Positions 52,276 through 60,181 of a stretch of DNA of 64,000 bases are shown in pieces. The notes under the pieces were generated by a model that made no database searches, had not been told where the DNA came from, and saw only the letters and a program-made list of their open reading frames with translations. The stretch's first letter is position 1, and every line of letters starts with the position of its first letter. The translations under genes and the position numbers were made by a program. The stretch lies in assembly GCF_035195345.1 (NCBI RefSeq), contig NZ_CP136574.1:1-64000 (forward strand), in the 5' to 3' direction. The stretch comes from Flavobacterium sp. (lineage in GTDB: Bacteria > Bacteroidota > Bacteroidia > Flavobacteriales > Flavobacteriaceae).

Positions 52276-53922
52276 TTATTGCAATTCGTTTAGTTTTTCG
52301 ATAAAATATGTAGGTGAGATGTCGGTTCTGTTTTTGAAAGCTCTTGTAAAATTTTGTGTTGAGCCGAAGCCTACTTCATCTGCAAGGGCTTTGTTTGTAT
52401 AATTTCTATACTTATTTTCCGTTTTTAGTAAATCAATAATCTGTTCAATTTTTAAATCATTGATATAATCGATTGTCTTTTTACCTCTGTGTTTTAAGAT
52501 TATTTTTGAGGCATACTTTGTGTTTGTTTTTAAATAGGAAGCTATTCTACTTAGTGTCATATCCTTTTCCAAGTATTTTTTTGTTTTTTCAAATTTCTCG
52601 AGATTTTTTAAAACCATTTCCACAATTTCAGGATTAATTTCTAAATCAACATCTAATGATTTTGAACTATTACTATTGCTATTATTGCTAGAAGTCATTA
52701 ATTCATCGAATTTTAGTTTGTAATATTTACTTTTTCTTCGATGCTTACTTATTATAACAACGGTACTAATTAATAAAAAAAATGAAGTTGCATATGCTAC
52801 TTTATTTTTCCATTTCATTGCGTTTTCTATTTCGTTTTTGGCATTAATTAACTTTTTAGCGTCATATTCTTTAAAAATCTTTTGTGAAAGGTTTTTATAA
52901 TTGTGGTTTAAAAGTTCGTCTACTTCAAGCAGTCTGTTGATATAAAGCAATTGTAATTTAGTATCTTCTTTTTGTTTGTAATATTTGATAAGTAACTCGT
53001 AGTTTTCTCTTAAATCAGGACGTATATAGTTTTTTTCTAAGAAAGTTTTATCTACTTTTAGTAAGTAGGGTAGTGCATCTTTGTACTTCTTTTGTTGCCA
53101 ATAACTTTTTGCAATGTAAAATTCGGCAACTGTTTTATTATCAAAGTCGTTTTCTCTATTTAATTTAGGAATTACTTTTTTTAACCCTTCTATACACAAA
53201 TTGTATTTTTTTTGATGATACAAGTTAATAGCTTGAGTATGTTCAAAATATTTTAACATTTCTTTTATATTCCATTCTTGACTAAGATTTTTTCCTAAAT
53301 CGATGTAATATTTTGATTTATTAAAATTATTAATTTTTTGATAACACAATCCTAAAGCATGTAGTGTATTTAGATACGCTCTATCATTTTCTTCAATAAA
53401 GAAAACAGCTACTTCGTTAAAAATTTTAATAGCTTCGTCATAAAATCCTAAGTAATACTTAGTTTGTGCTATTGCGTATTTCGTTTTATTAGAAGTATAT
53501 AAATCTTTTGTTTTTTCTAAATAATCCTCTGCTTTTAAATAATAGTTTAAGGCTTTAACCAATTCTTTATTTTCATAGAAAACTATGCCTTTATTTAAAA
53601 AAGCACTTCCGATAATATTGTTTTCATTGGTTTTTAGAGCAACTGTTATTATAGAATCCGAATAATTTTTCTTTTTACTATTAGGCTCATTTATCATTAA
53701 TTGCCTGTAAGCATTAATTTGCTCTATTAAATTACCTTCTTTTTTTGCTTTTAAAAGCCATGCTTTTTTGAAGTTGATATTTATCTTGTTTTCTCCGACT
53801 TTTTCTTTTAAATATTCATAATCACTTTTACACAAATTGTTAATTATACTGTCTGAAAGAGGATTTGCTTGTAGAAAGACACAATTAGTTATTACACAAA
53901 AAAAAGCTATTATTTTTTTCAT
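52276..53922 (-). CDS. TPR-AraC membrane-bound transcription regulator
   Basis: The 548-residue protein has an N-terminal signal-anchor (MKKIIAFFCVITNCVFLQA), about 300 residues of tetratricopeptide-like helices outside the cytoplasm, a membrane helix near 377-394 (YATSFFLLISTVVIISKH) and a C-terminal AraC HTH domain with DMTLSRIASYLKTNTKYASK and ALADEVGFGSTQNFTRAFKNRTDISPTYF. This plan is typical of Bacteroidetes one-component sensors. AraC proteins bind repeats about 21 bases apart; such a pair (AATTCGGGAATT and AATTCGTGAATT) lies 147 bases upstream of its start, near the divergent lipoprotein gene. Confidence 0.85.
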   Translation of the reverse strand: MKKIIAFFCVITNCVFLQANPLSDSIINNLCKSDYEYLKEKVGENKININFKKAWLLKAKKEGNLIEQINAYRQLMINEPNSKKKNYSDSIITVALKTNENNIIGSAFLNKGIVFYENKELVKALNYYLKAEDYLEKTKDLYTSNKTKYAIAQTKYYLGFYDEAIKIFNEVAVFFIEENDRAYLNTLHALGLCYQKINNFNKSKYYIDLGKNLSQEWNIKEMLKYFEHTQAINLYHQKKYNLCIEGLKKVIPKLNRENDFDNKTVAEFYIAKSYWQQKKYKDALPYLLKVDKTFLEKNYIRPDLRENYELLIKYYKQKEDTKLQLLYINRLLEVDELLNHNYKNLSQKIFKEYDAKKLINAKNEIENAMKWKNKVAYATSFFLLISTVVIISKHRRKSKYYKLKFDELMTSSNNSNSNSSKSLDVDLEINPEIVEMVLKNLEKFEKTKKYLEKDMTLSRIASYLKTNTKYASKIILKHRGKKTIDYINDLKIEQIIDLLKTENKYRNYTNKALADEVGFGSTQNFTRAFKNRTDISPTYFIEKLNELQ

Positions 53923-54068
53923 TTTACATTGTTAGTGTTGTTTAATCTTAATTAGTATAGATTAGTAAGATTTGTAGGCTTTTACTAGCAAATTTAATTC
54001 AAAAAAATTAACAATAAATAAAACAATCGATTAAAGTGCATAATAAAAATAACTTTTTTGAATTGTTT

Positions 54069-54102
54069 AATTCGGGAATTTAAGTTGTTTAATTCGTGAA
54101 TT
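54069..54102. promoter_or_regulatory. Paired AATTC-GGG/GTG-AATT sites, 22-bp spacing
   Basis: AATTCGGGAATT at 54069-54080 and AATTCGTGAATT at 54091-54102 lie between the divergent TPR-AraC and lipoprotein genes. A second pair (55969 and 55990, spacing 21) is upstream of the rteC-like gene. They may be targets of the TPR-AraC regulator. Confidence 0.55.
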
Positions 54103-54187
54103 GCACTTATCATGGTTTGCGGAGGCTGAAATTGTAGGATAGTTTTGTCTCGAATTCAAGAGGATTTATAAGCTATACATCCAACCT

Positions 54188-54222
54188 AGTTCAGCTTACC
54201 CGGGCAAGATGAACTGATGAAA
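54188..54222 (+). promoter_or_regulatory. TAGTTCA...TGAACTGA leader hairpin
   Basis: TAGTTCA and TGAACT pair around CTTACCCGGG in the leader of the lipoprotein gene, about 35 bases before its ATG. Role is uncertain. Apart from this and the paired sites, the 334-base gap 53923-54256 holds no gene. Confidence 0.3.
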
Positions 54223-54256
54223 ACAAGTAATCAGTATTATCAAAAAATTAAACATC

Positions 54257-54988
54257 ATGAAATTATTTTATTTATGCATTCTATCTATTTTTTTATTATT
54301 TTCTTGCAGTGAAACTTCAGAAGTTGATATGTTAAATTCAACTCAATCTAATTTATTGAATACTAATAAAATTTCCAGTAACGACTCAGCTATGCCTTTT
54401 AACCCAGCTAATTCTTATGATTATGTAGGTCAATTACATTATGAGCTTTATTTAGAATTTTATGCACAGAAAAACGATTCTTTAACACTTTTAAATGTTA
54501 TTACAAAAGTGGAAACATTAGCCAATCAAAATGGTAGTTTCAAAAGTCATTTTACTGCTCCTTATTCTTTTCAAGGAGTAACTGCAGTCTCAAATCTATT
54601 GGCTTGTGAGACTTTATGTATTGACACTTTCTTAGCAAATTCTTCTCTTTCGAATATTGCCAAAAATAAGATGAAAACCTTTCTTATTGATTTTAATTTT
54701 CATTTTGACAAGAACATTGAGAGTGATCCAATTTTAGACTATATAATTCTTTTTGAGGATCAAATTATAAATTCTGACGATTTATTAGCATCAGACAAAG
54801 CTATCATTTTAAGTACGACTTCAATTGCTCGATTCAGTGCTTATGAGAGTAAACGTAGACCTAAGAGGAACTCAGATCCTGATTGGGACTCTTTAATAAC
54901 TAATTTATTAGGTAATATTGTTGGTTCTTCAAATGGAATTGAAAATGGATTAACATCTTCATTAGTATGTGGAATTTTGACTAATTAA
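54257..54988 (+). CDS. Hypothetical lipoprotein, 243 aa
   Basis: The signal MKLFYLCILSIFLLFSC is a lipoprotein signal with the Cys at LFSC. The mature protein has an unstructured Ser/Asn-rich start (SETSEVDMLNSTQSNLLNTN), then a mostly helical domain (YDYVGQLHYELYLEFYAQKN, then LTLLNVITKVETLAN). A basic patch KRRPKRNSDPDWD precedes the hydrophobic, Gly-rich tail (NIVGSSNGIENGLTSSLVCG). I recognise no family; similar lipoproteins occur beside TPR-AraC regulators in Flavobacteria. It could be the regulated output of the adjacent regulator. Confidence 0.65.
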   Translation: MKLFYLCILSIFLLFSCSETSEVDMLNSTQSNLLNTNKISSNDSAMPFNPANSYDYVGQLHYELYLEFYAQKNDSLTLLNVITKVETLANQNGSFKSHFTAPYSFQGVTAVSNLLACETLCIDTFLANSSLSNIAKNKMKTFLIDFNFHFDKNIESDPILDYIILFEDQIINSDDLLASDKAIILSTTSIARFSAYESKRRPKRNSDPDWDSLITNLLGNIVGSSNGIENGLTSSLVCGILTN

Positions 54989-54997
54989 CAATTAAAT

Positions 54998-55050
54998 AAG
55001 CAGTCTAAAGCGGTATATCTTTAATTAGAGTATTTTTTTAGACTGCTTTT
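54998..55050. terminator. Convergent bidirectional terminator
   Basis: AAGCAGTCTAAA at 54998-55009 pairs with TTTAGACTGCTT at 55037-55048. A T-run follows on the plus strand and an A-run precedes it on the other side. It lies between the convergent lipoprotein and rteC-like genes, so it can serve both. Confidence 0.8.
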
Positions 55051-55064
55051 GTCTACAGTTTATA

Positions 55065-55898
55065 TTATTCATCTAATTGATTTATTTTATTATTTAGATT
55101 GACTTGAAGAGAATTTATGAAGTTTGTTTTATCAATTGTTTTTCGATTTCTTATTTCAAGGAAGATTCGATTATGTTGTTTTATTTCGGTATTGAAAAAA
55201 TTTTCAACTGCTTTTATACATTCATTTAAACTTATATTTCCATTGTTGATGATTTTTTCGTTATGTAATGCATATACGAGTTCAACTAATGCCACTTTTG
55301 TTCCAGTCCATTTCAAAATGTTTTTATCATTTTTTTTGGTAGTATTAGCTGTTTGGTTATTTAGTTTGTTTTCAAGAAAAATAATGATTTTTTCGTTTGC
55401 TATAAGTTTAGCGATCAAGTAATCGTGTGTGGTAGAAAAGACTGGATCTGATTGGAAGTAATAACTTTCCAATGTGAGTTTTATATCGTATTTTTTTCTT
55501 AAGAAATATTTTTTATCAAGGCAGGTGTTTTTTGTTCTGTAATATTTGTAGAACTCTTTATTTTTTGTAAAAAAGTTTTTAAGTTTTTTTATTTCTTTAG
55601 AATAGTATTTTTTTATTCTTTTTTCATCACCTATGGGTTTATTTATTTCAATATTGTAAATCTCATTATAGTAAATTAATTTACTTGTAAATTGTGGTTT
55701 GATTTCTTTAAAGAAATAGATTTCATCTTGTTTATTATTTAGGTTATAATTTTTAAAAAATGCTTTTAATTTTTCTAATGAAATGACAACATACTCAATA
55801 GCCACTTCTAATTTTTTTATTGGATCATCTTCAATAGTTTGGGTTTCTTCTAATTGATTTTCTAATTCAATTAATAGTCTATTTGTGAAGTTTTTCAT
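55065..55898 (-). CDS. rteC: RteC-like protein
   Basis: This 277-residue protein is mostly helical and matches RteC, the regulator of excision/transfer of Bacteroides conjugative transposons: an N-terminal coiled region (MKNFTNRLLIELENQLEETQ), a middle FFKEIKPQFTSKLIYYNEIY, LESYYFQSDPVFSTTHDYLI and the C-terminal KWTGTKVALVELVYALHNEK, followed by NGNISLNECIKAVENFFNTE. RteC-family genes are common as orphans in Flavobacteria. The C-terminal winged-helix part probably binds DNA. Paired AATTCCCGAATT-like sites 71 bases upstream could be its control region. Confidence 0.85.
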   Translation of the reverse strand: MKNFTNRLLIELENQLEETQTIEDDPIKKLEVAIEYVVISLEKLKAFFKNYNLNNKQDEIYFFKEIKPQFTSKLIYYNEIYNIEINKPIGDEKRIKKYYSKEIKKLKNFFTKNKEFYKYYRTKNTCLDKKYFLRKKYDIKLTLESYYFQSDPVFSTTHDYLIAKLIANEKIIIFLENKLNNQTANTTKKNDKNILKWTGTKVALVELVYALHNEKIINNGNISLNECIKAVENFFNTEIKQHNRIFLEIRNRKTIDKTNFINSLQVNLNNKINQLDE

Positions 55899-55968
55899 TT
55901 CAGTTTTAGATTTGGTTGTTTGACAAATCTAAAAGAGTAAAAGTGTTAAAAAAAATAGTGTTTATTGC

Positions 55969-56001
55969 AATTCCCGAATTGAATACTAATATTCCCGAAT
56001 T
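55969..56001. promoter_or_regulatory. Paired AATTCCCGAATT sites upstream of rteC
   Basis: AATTCCCGAATT (55969-55980) and TATTCCCGAATT (55990-56001) are spaced 21 bases, and match the pair at 54069-54102 upstream of the lipoprotein/TPR-AraC genes in the opposite orientation. Confidence 0.6.
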
Positions 56002-56114
56002 GAGTATTTTATTATTTATGTTAAATAAAATGTTTTTACTCAACAAATATTATAATTTAAAATAAAATCTCCTACATCAAACTTAATAATTATATCATGT
56101 ATCGCGGTGGAAAG

Positions 56115-57416
56115 CTATTTAATTTTTTTTTGTTCTTTTAAGGTTTGATAAATGCGATTGATTTTATATAGGTCTAATTCAACGGTTGACTTGTTAATTA
56201 AATAGTTAATTCTTTCTTGTTTATGAGTACCTGTAACATTTGAAAGTCTTTCAACTAAAACAAAGCTTTCTTCAGGAGTTAATATTTTTTTATTTATGTT
56301 TCCATAAAAATGTTTAATTGCTTTTGATAACCCCATTACCGCATAATCATAGCGAACAGAAACTATATATAAGTTTAAAATCTCTTGTTTTGTAAATTTT
56401 CTATTTAACCAAATTGCAATCCAAATTTCAAATATTTTTCTTATGTATTTGTTTTGATTTGAAGGTATAAATAATGTCCTGGCTAATTGCATAGTTATTG
56501 TTGAACCACCACTTTCAATGAGGTGAAATACTTTTTTTAAATATTTAATTTGACTAATTGCACCTCTAAGAAGTGCTTTAATAGAAACTCCTTTATTGGT
56601 TTAAAAACATTTATCTTCAATGTCTATAAGTATAGATTTTAAGTTTTCGAAGTTTACATTTAAACGAGACATTTCAAAAACTTCGAGTTTTGCTCTATAA
56701 ATTGTGTATTCAAAATTTTCGACTAGTTTAAAACGTATAAGACTAGCAATAAATCTTCCAATGTTAAGAAAGCTTGTTTCGTGTGTATCATTTAAGTTTC
56801 GTCTAAAAACCAGTAAATAAGTTATTGTGATAATTACATTGCCTGTTAGCCAAGATATTGTAAATAGGGGCATATCATTTATTGAAATTGAATGTACATT
56901 TCTATCCTTAGTTGTTAACCACCAAATAGCATTTACTCCAATGGTTAGAACCCAAAAGGGCATGCTTTGAAACATTAGCCATCCGTTGAAATATTTTATT
57001 GTAAAAGGATTTGTAGCGCCCTCAACACGCCAATTAGGAAGCGTTAAATGTATATGACCGTAATCTAAACCCAGCATTGTTCTGAGTGTAACTAATTTTC
57101 TTCCGTTGATTGTTATTTGTTTTTGTAAGTCTACAAAATAACGCAACAACAATGCACCAAATAAAAAAATAATAGTTGAAAAGAATAATGCATTTTCTTT
57201 TATTATATTAAATGTTTGATTAGTTTCTTTTTCTTGACTAAAGAATAATGGGATTAAAACAGTTATAACAGCTAAAAGTATATTGGTTACTTGTCCATAA
57301 ACTTTTGTTTGACTGTTTGCTATTTTTTGAGCTTCTTCAAATTCCAATAAGACAACATCCCGATTTTCAGGTTTGAAAGTGTAGGTCGGATAATATTGTT
57401 CAGCTTTGGTATCCAT
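56115..57416 (-). pseudogene. Membrane-anchored GT51 peptidoglycan transglycosylase, broken by a nonsense codon
   Basis: The frame is open for 434 codons apart from a single TAA at 56601-56603. The first 271 residues contain four membrane helices (near 40-62, 78-95, 147-168 and 184-204), in a SLATT-like arrangement, and end in ILIDIEDKCF. After the stop the same frame reads TNKGVSIKALLRGAI, then GGSTITMQLARTLF, then RKIFEIWIAIWLNRKFTKQE and ILNLYIVSV. Together this is the GT51 transglycosylase core: the catalytic Glu (E267) and the EDxxF motif are on one side, the GGSTITxQLAR motif is on the other. The TAA replaces the Tyr/Phe expected after EDxxF. The intact protein would have 433 residues. 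It sits in the second defence island; whether it was a defence effector or a cell-wall enzyme is unclear. Confidence 0.85.
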
Positions 57417-57443
57417 GATCTTGATTATAATACTATTAACTAT

Positions 57444-58301
57444 TTAGAGTATTGGTTTTTTCATTGATGTTTTTCCGTTTGAACGTTTACCTGTTTTATG
57501 ACAAAAATTTTCTGGATAGTTTTCTTTTTTAAAGGATGCCCAACTTCTGTATGATTTATTTGAATATGGCTTGTTTGGATTATATGCAATTTTATCACCA
57601 GTTCTTATGCAATATCCAATTGTTTGTATTTCAATCACTTCTCTATATGGTCTTAATTTAGTCATTGATCCTAAATCTAATTCAGAATCAAAATCATTCA
57701 AAGTTTTTATTTGATATTGTTTGATACTATCAAATGAAGAAAAAAAGATTGACGTAATGTCATGTAAAATGTCCGATTTCACATAATTTTTTCCTAAAAT
57801 AGGGCTGAGTATTTTCTTTTCGTATACAGGTCGTTTAATAAAAATTGCTTCACTTTTTTCTGCAAGATTATAGCATGTTTGCCATGCGTCATTATCGGCA
57901 TTCTTTCTATATTTACTTAAAAGATTAAGTTCAGAGTAAACACCAAATTCTATATTATTTTTAAAAGAATAATCGTATAAGTTTATAGATGTAATTACTC
58001 CTTTTTTCTCATTTCCGTAGTATTTAGCATGTAAATTAGGAACATAAACAATACTTATATTGAGAAACTTTTTAAAATAGTTAAAATCTTCATTACTTAA
58101 ACTTTTGTTTTTTTCGTTTTCATTTTTACCAAATACAATTAATATATGTAATTTTGGGTTGTTGATATGATTATTAAATAATCTTTTGAAATAGTCATCA
58201 AGTTTTATAAATGGAGACACAATTATAAGGTTTTTTTTTGCCTCCCATATTATTTCATAAACTGCATTTTCAAGGTTTTCACCAGTAATAAATTTGTTCA
58301 T
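57444..58301 (-). CDS. PLD-like nuclease protein
   Basis: The 285-residue protein begins with a PLD-type domain: LIIVSPFIKLDDYFKRLF, LHILIVFGKNE, and the HxK motif LHAKYYG followed by GVITSINLYDYS (TSxN), as in family members that cut phosphodiester bonds. One HxK set is visible, so it would act as a dimer. The C-terminal ~60 residues carry a possible Zn-binding or basic tail (GYCIRTGDKIAYNP, FCHKTGKRSNGKTSMKKP). The gene is 28 bases upstream of the membrane-transglycosylase pseudogene in the same direction, so the two were probably a unit. No defined system name is known to me. Confidence 0.7.
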   Translation of the reverse strand: MNKFITGENLENAVYEIIWEAKKNLIIVSPFIKLDDYFKRLFNNHINNPKLHILIVFGKNENEKNKSLSNEDFNYFKKFLNISIVYVPNLHAKYYGNEKKGVITSINLYDYSFKNNIEFGVYSELNLLSKYRKNADNDAWQTCYNLAEKSEAIFIKRPVYEKKILSPILGKNYVKSDILHDITSIFFSSFDSIKQYQIKTLNDFDSELDLGSMTKLRPYREVIEIQTIGYCIRTGDKIAYNPNKPYSNKSYRSWASFKKENYPENFCHKTGKRSNGKTSMKKPIL

Positions 58302-58391
58302 TTTTTTATAATTTTCAGATAAAAATAAACGATTGTAAATCTTAAAATTTAAAGTGAATTTTAATTTGATTCTTTGTTCTGATCATTTGTT

Positions 58392-58483
58392 TTAATATTT
58401 AAACAAATCTGGAATTAATGCGTTTAATTTTTCCATGAATTTTGAAGATTCTGCATTGTTTTCGTCTGTTGGTGGTAGTTTCT
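58392..58483 (-). pseudogene. Possible displaced C-terminus of KwaB
   Basis: Just beyond the kwaB stop the +2 frame reads LKKLPPTDENNAESSKFMEK and then LNALIPDLFKY before a TAA at 58392. It looks like a normal protein end. Adding one T in the TTA-type context at 58484-58486 would join it to kwaB as EEDLKKLPPTDENN. The extension could therefore be lost by a one-base deletion. Alternatively it is an unrelated remnant. Confidence 0.45.
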
Positions 58484-59440
58484 TTAATCTTCTTCTATTT
58501 CGGATTTGTTTTCACTTTCATAATCAAGATCGGTTAAGTTAGATTTCAGATAGTCATCATTTAATATACCGATTGTAATTATTTTTGATATGTCAGTATC
58601 AAGCATAATTCTGTCATTAGTTGCATTCAGTCTAATTTTTGTACTTAGTTTAGGATGATTTGTTATAAACTCTATAACTCTCAATTTTGCTAATTGTAAC
58701 ACAGGAGAATTTGCATTTATTCGCAGAACTCGTTTTGCATATTTTATATTATTAACGAAAGCGGTTAATTCACCAATGTTGGCTATTAAATCTAAATCTT
58801 GAATTAACGTTATATTTTGTCTTGCCTGATTTTTTATAATTTCATTATAACCATAAGCCGATGATAATGTTTTAATATTGTTTACAAATAAATTATCGTT
58901 TGCGAAAAGGAAATCTATTGAGTTGTTGATTTGCAAAATGTTTGAACTTAGTTTTTCAAATCTATCTCCAATAGGAAGAAAGCCAAGCATTCTATCTTGT
59001 CTTACAATTGTAACAGGATAAACATGCTTGTAAATTGTAAAATGATTTTCAACATTCCCAACAGTTATTAATATAGCTTTTATACTTTCTATATCGTCAT
59101 TGTTAAAAGAAAAATCTTCATACTCGGAGAATGGGTCAAAATTGTTAGCTGATGCTAATTTCTCTGGAAACTCTTCCAAATCATAGTAGAAAATTGAATT
59201 AAAAGTTTCAATTGAACTTGAGATTTCTCTTAAAACTAATTCTTGATTATCGAAGAATTTATTATTTATTGTAGCTCTGAAAATTTCTTTTAATTCATCA
59301 GCTAGCTCAACCGAAATATCAGCTTTTAAAATTGTTTCTGTTTCATCATCATTTTTTTTAATAAGATGAACATTTATTCCAATAGGATTAACTTCATCAT
59401 TTATAATACTCAATTGATCTCTAAGTTCTTGTAAATTCAT
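58484..59440 (-). CDS. kwaB: Kiwa antiphage protein KwaB (DUF4868)
   Basis: The 318-residue protein corresponds to KwaB of the Kiwa defence system. It is soluble, acidic and has the DUF4868 features: an N-terminal alpha/beta part (LKADISVELADELKEIFRAT), a central IKAILITVGNVENHFTIYKH and YPVTIVRQDRMLGFLPIGDR, then helices NQARQNITLIQDLDLIANIG and a C-terminal VLQLAKLRVIEFITNHPKLS. In Kiwa, KwaB associates with the membrane protein KwaA and binds phage DNA; this function is from the known system. The start overlaps the kwaA end by 20 bases, so the genes are co-translated. The end (SENKSEIEED) may be shortened by a frameshift. Confidence 0.85.
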   Translation of the reverse strand: MNLQELRDQLSIINDEVNPIGINVHLIKKNDDETETILKADISVELADELKEIFRATINNKFFDNQELVLREISSSIETFNSIFYYDLEEFPEKLASANNFDPFSEYEDFSFNNDDIESIKAILITVGNVENHFTIYKHVYPVTIVRQDRMLGFLPIGDRFEKLSSNILQINNSIDFLFANDNLFVNNIKTLSSAYGYNEIIKNQARQNITLIQDLDLIANIGELTAFVNNIKYAKRVLRINANSPVLQLAKLRVIEFITNHPKLSTKIRLNATNDRIMLDTDISKIITIGILNDDYLKSNLTDLDYESENKSEIEED

Positions 59441-60011
59441 TTGGTTTAGATTTATTTGCTATGTAAATGTTATCACTTAATAATTTATATTCAATCCAAT
59501 CATTTTCAGAAATTATATCTCTTGAAATGAATATAACGTTATTCCTTTTCGTTGTAGAAATTTTATAAATGTGGTATCCTAAAATTGCAAGAGTTGGATT
59601 TGTATAAAACATATTTGTTTTAACATAAATCAATCCAATAATTATTAAGACTAAAAAGAACATTAGACTATTTCTATCTTCATCTAAGTTAAAATCTAGA
59701 TCAAAACTTAAAAGTGGAATAACATAAGTTACTAAGAATGTTAAATGTTCCCAATTTATATTTTCAATATTTGTTACTTTTTCTGGTAAAGATTTATTAC
59801 CGCTTACAATATATTTAAATCTGAAATAAAATATAAATCCAAGAACAACAATAACTATTGAAATAGTTGGAATTATGTTGTCTAAAAGCAGTTTCTTCCA
59901 GCCTACAAATTCACAATCAAAAAAGCAAAGAGGGATTTTTACTTTATTGATAAATAATAAAATAAACAATAGCCACAATGATAATATGTAAAGTTGAATT
60001 TTTAATTTCAT
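59421..60011 (-). CDS. kwaA: Kiwa antiphage membrane protein KwaA
   Basis: The 196-residue protein has four hydrophobic segments (near 4-22, 44-63, 86-104 and 115-130), matching the KwaA membrane sensor. Two cysteines (PLCFFDCEF) lie in the first extracytoplasmic loop, as in relatives, and the phrase YTNPTLAILGYHIYKI follows the last helix. KwaA is thought to detect phage attachment or membrane perturbation and to signal to KwaB. It has its own start after a 170-base gap from the upstream DUF262 gene, so Kiwa here is a two-gene operon. The assignment is from order, length and conserved words. Confidence 0.85.
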   Translation of the reverse strand: MKLKIQLYILSLWLLFILLFINKVKIPLCFFDCEFVGWKKLLLDNIIPTISIVIVVLGFIFYFRFKYIVSGNKSLPEKVTNIENINWEHLTFLVTYVIPLLSFDLDFNLDEDRNSLMFFLVLIIIGLIYVKTNMFYTNPTLAILGYHIYKISTTKRNNVIFISRDIISENDWIEYKLLSDNIYIANKSKPNEFTRT

Positions 60012-60181
60012 ATTTTATTTTCCTTTTTTTTCGGTAAAATTACTACCAACGTTTTGGTAAGCGGATTTGGAAGCACTAAACTGTCAACCTAGCACAAAGT
60101 TTAATACGAGATAAAATTTACAATTTAGTAGTACCCCCTCCTTATTACAAAACAGCTGATGCCAGTTGTGTTTTTACTGTT

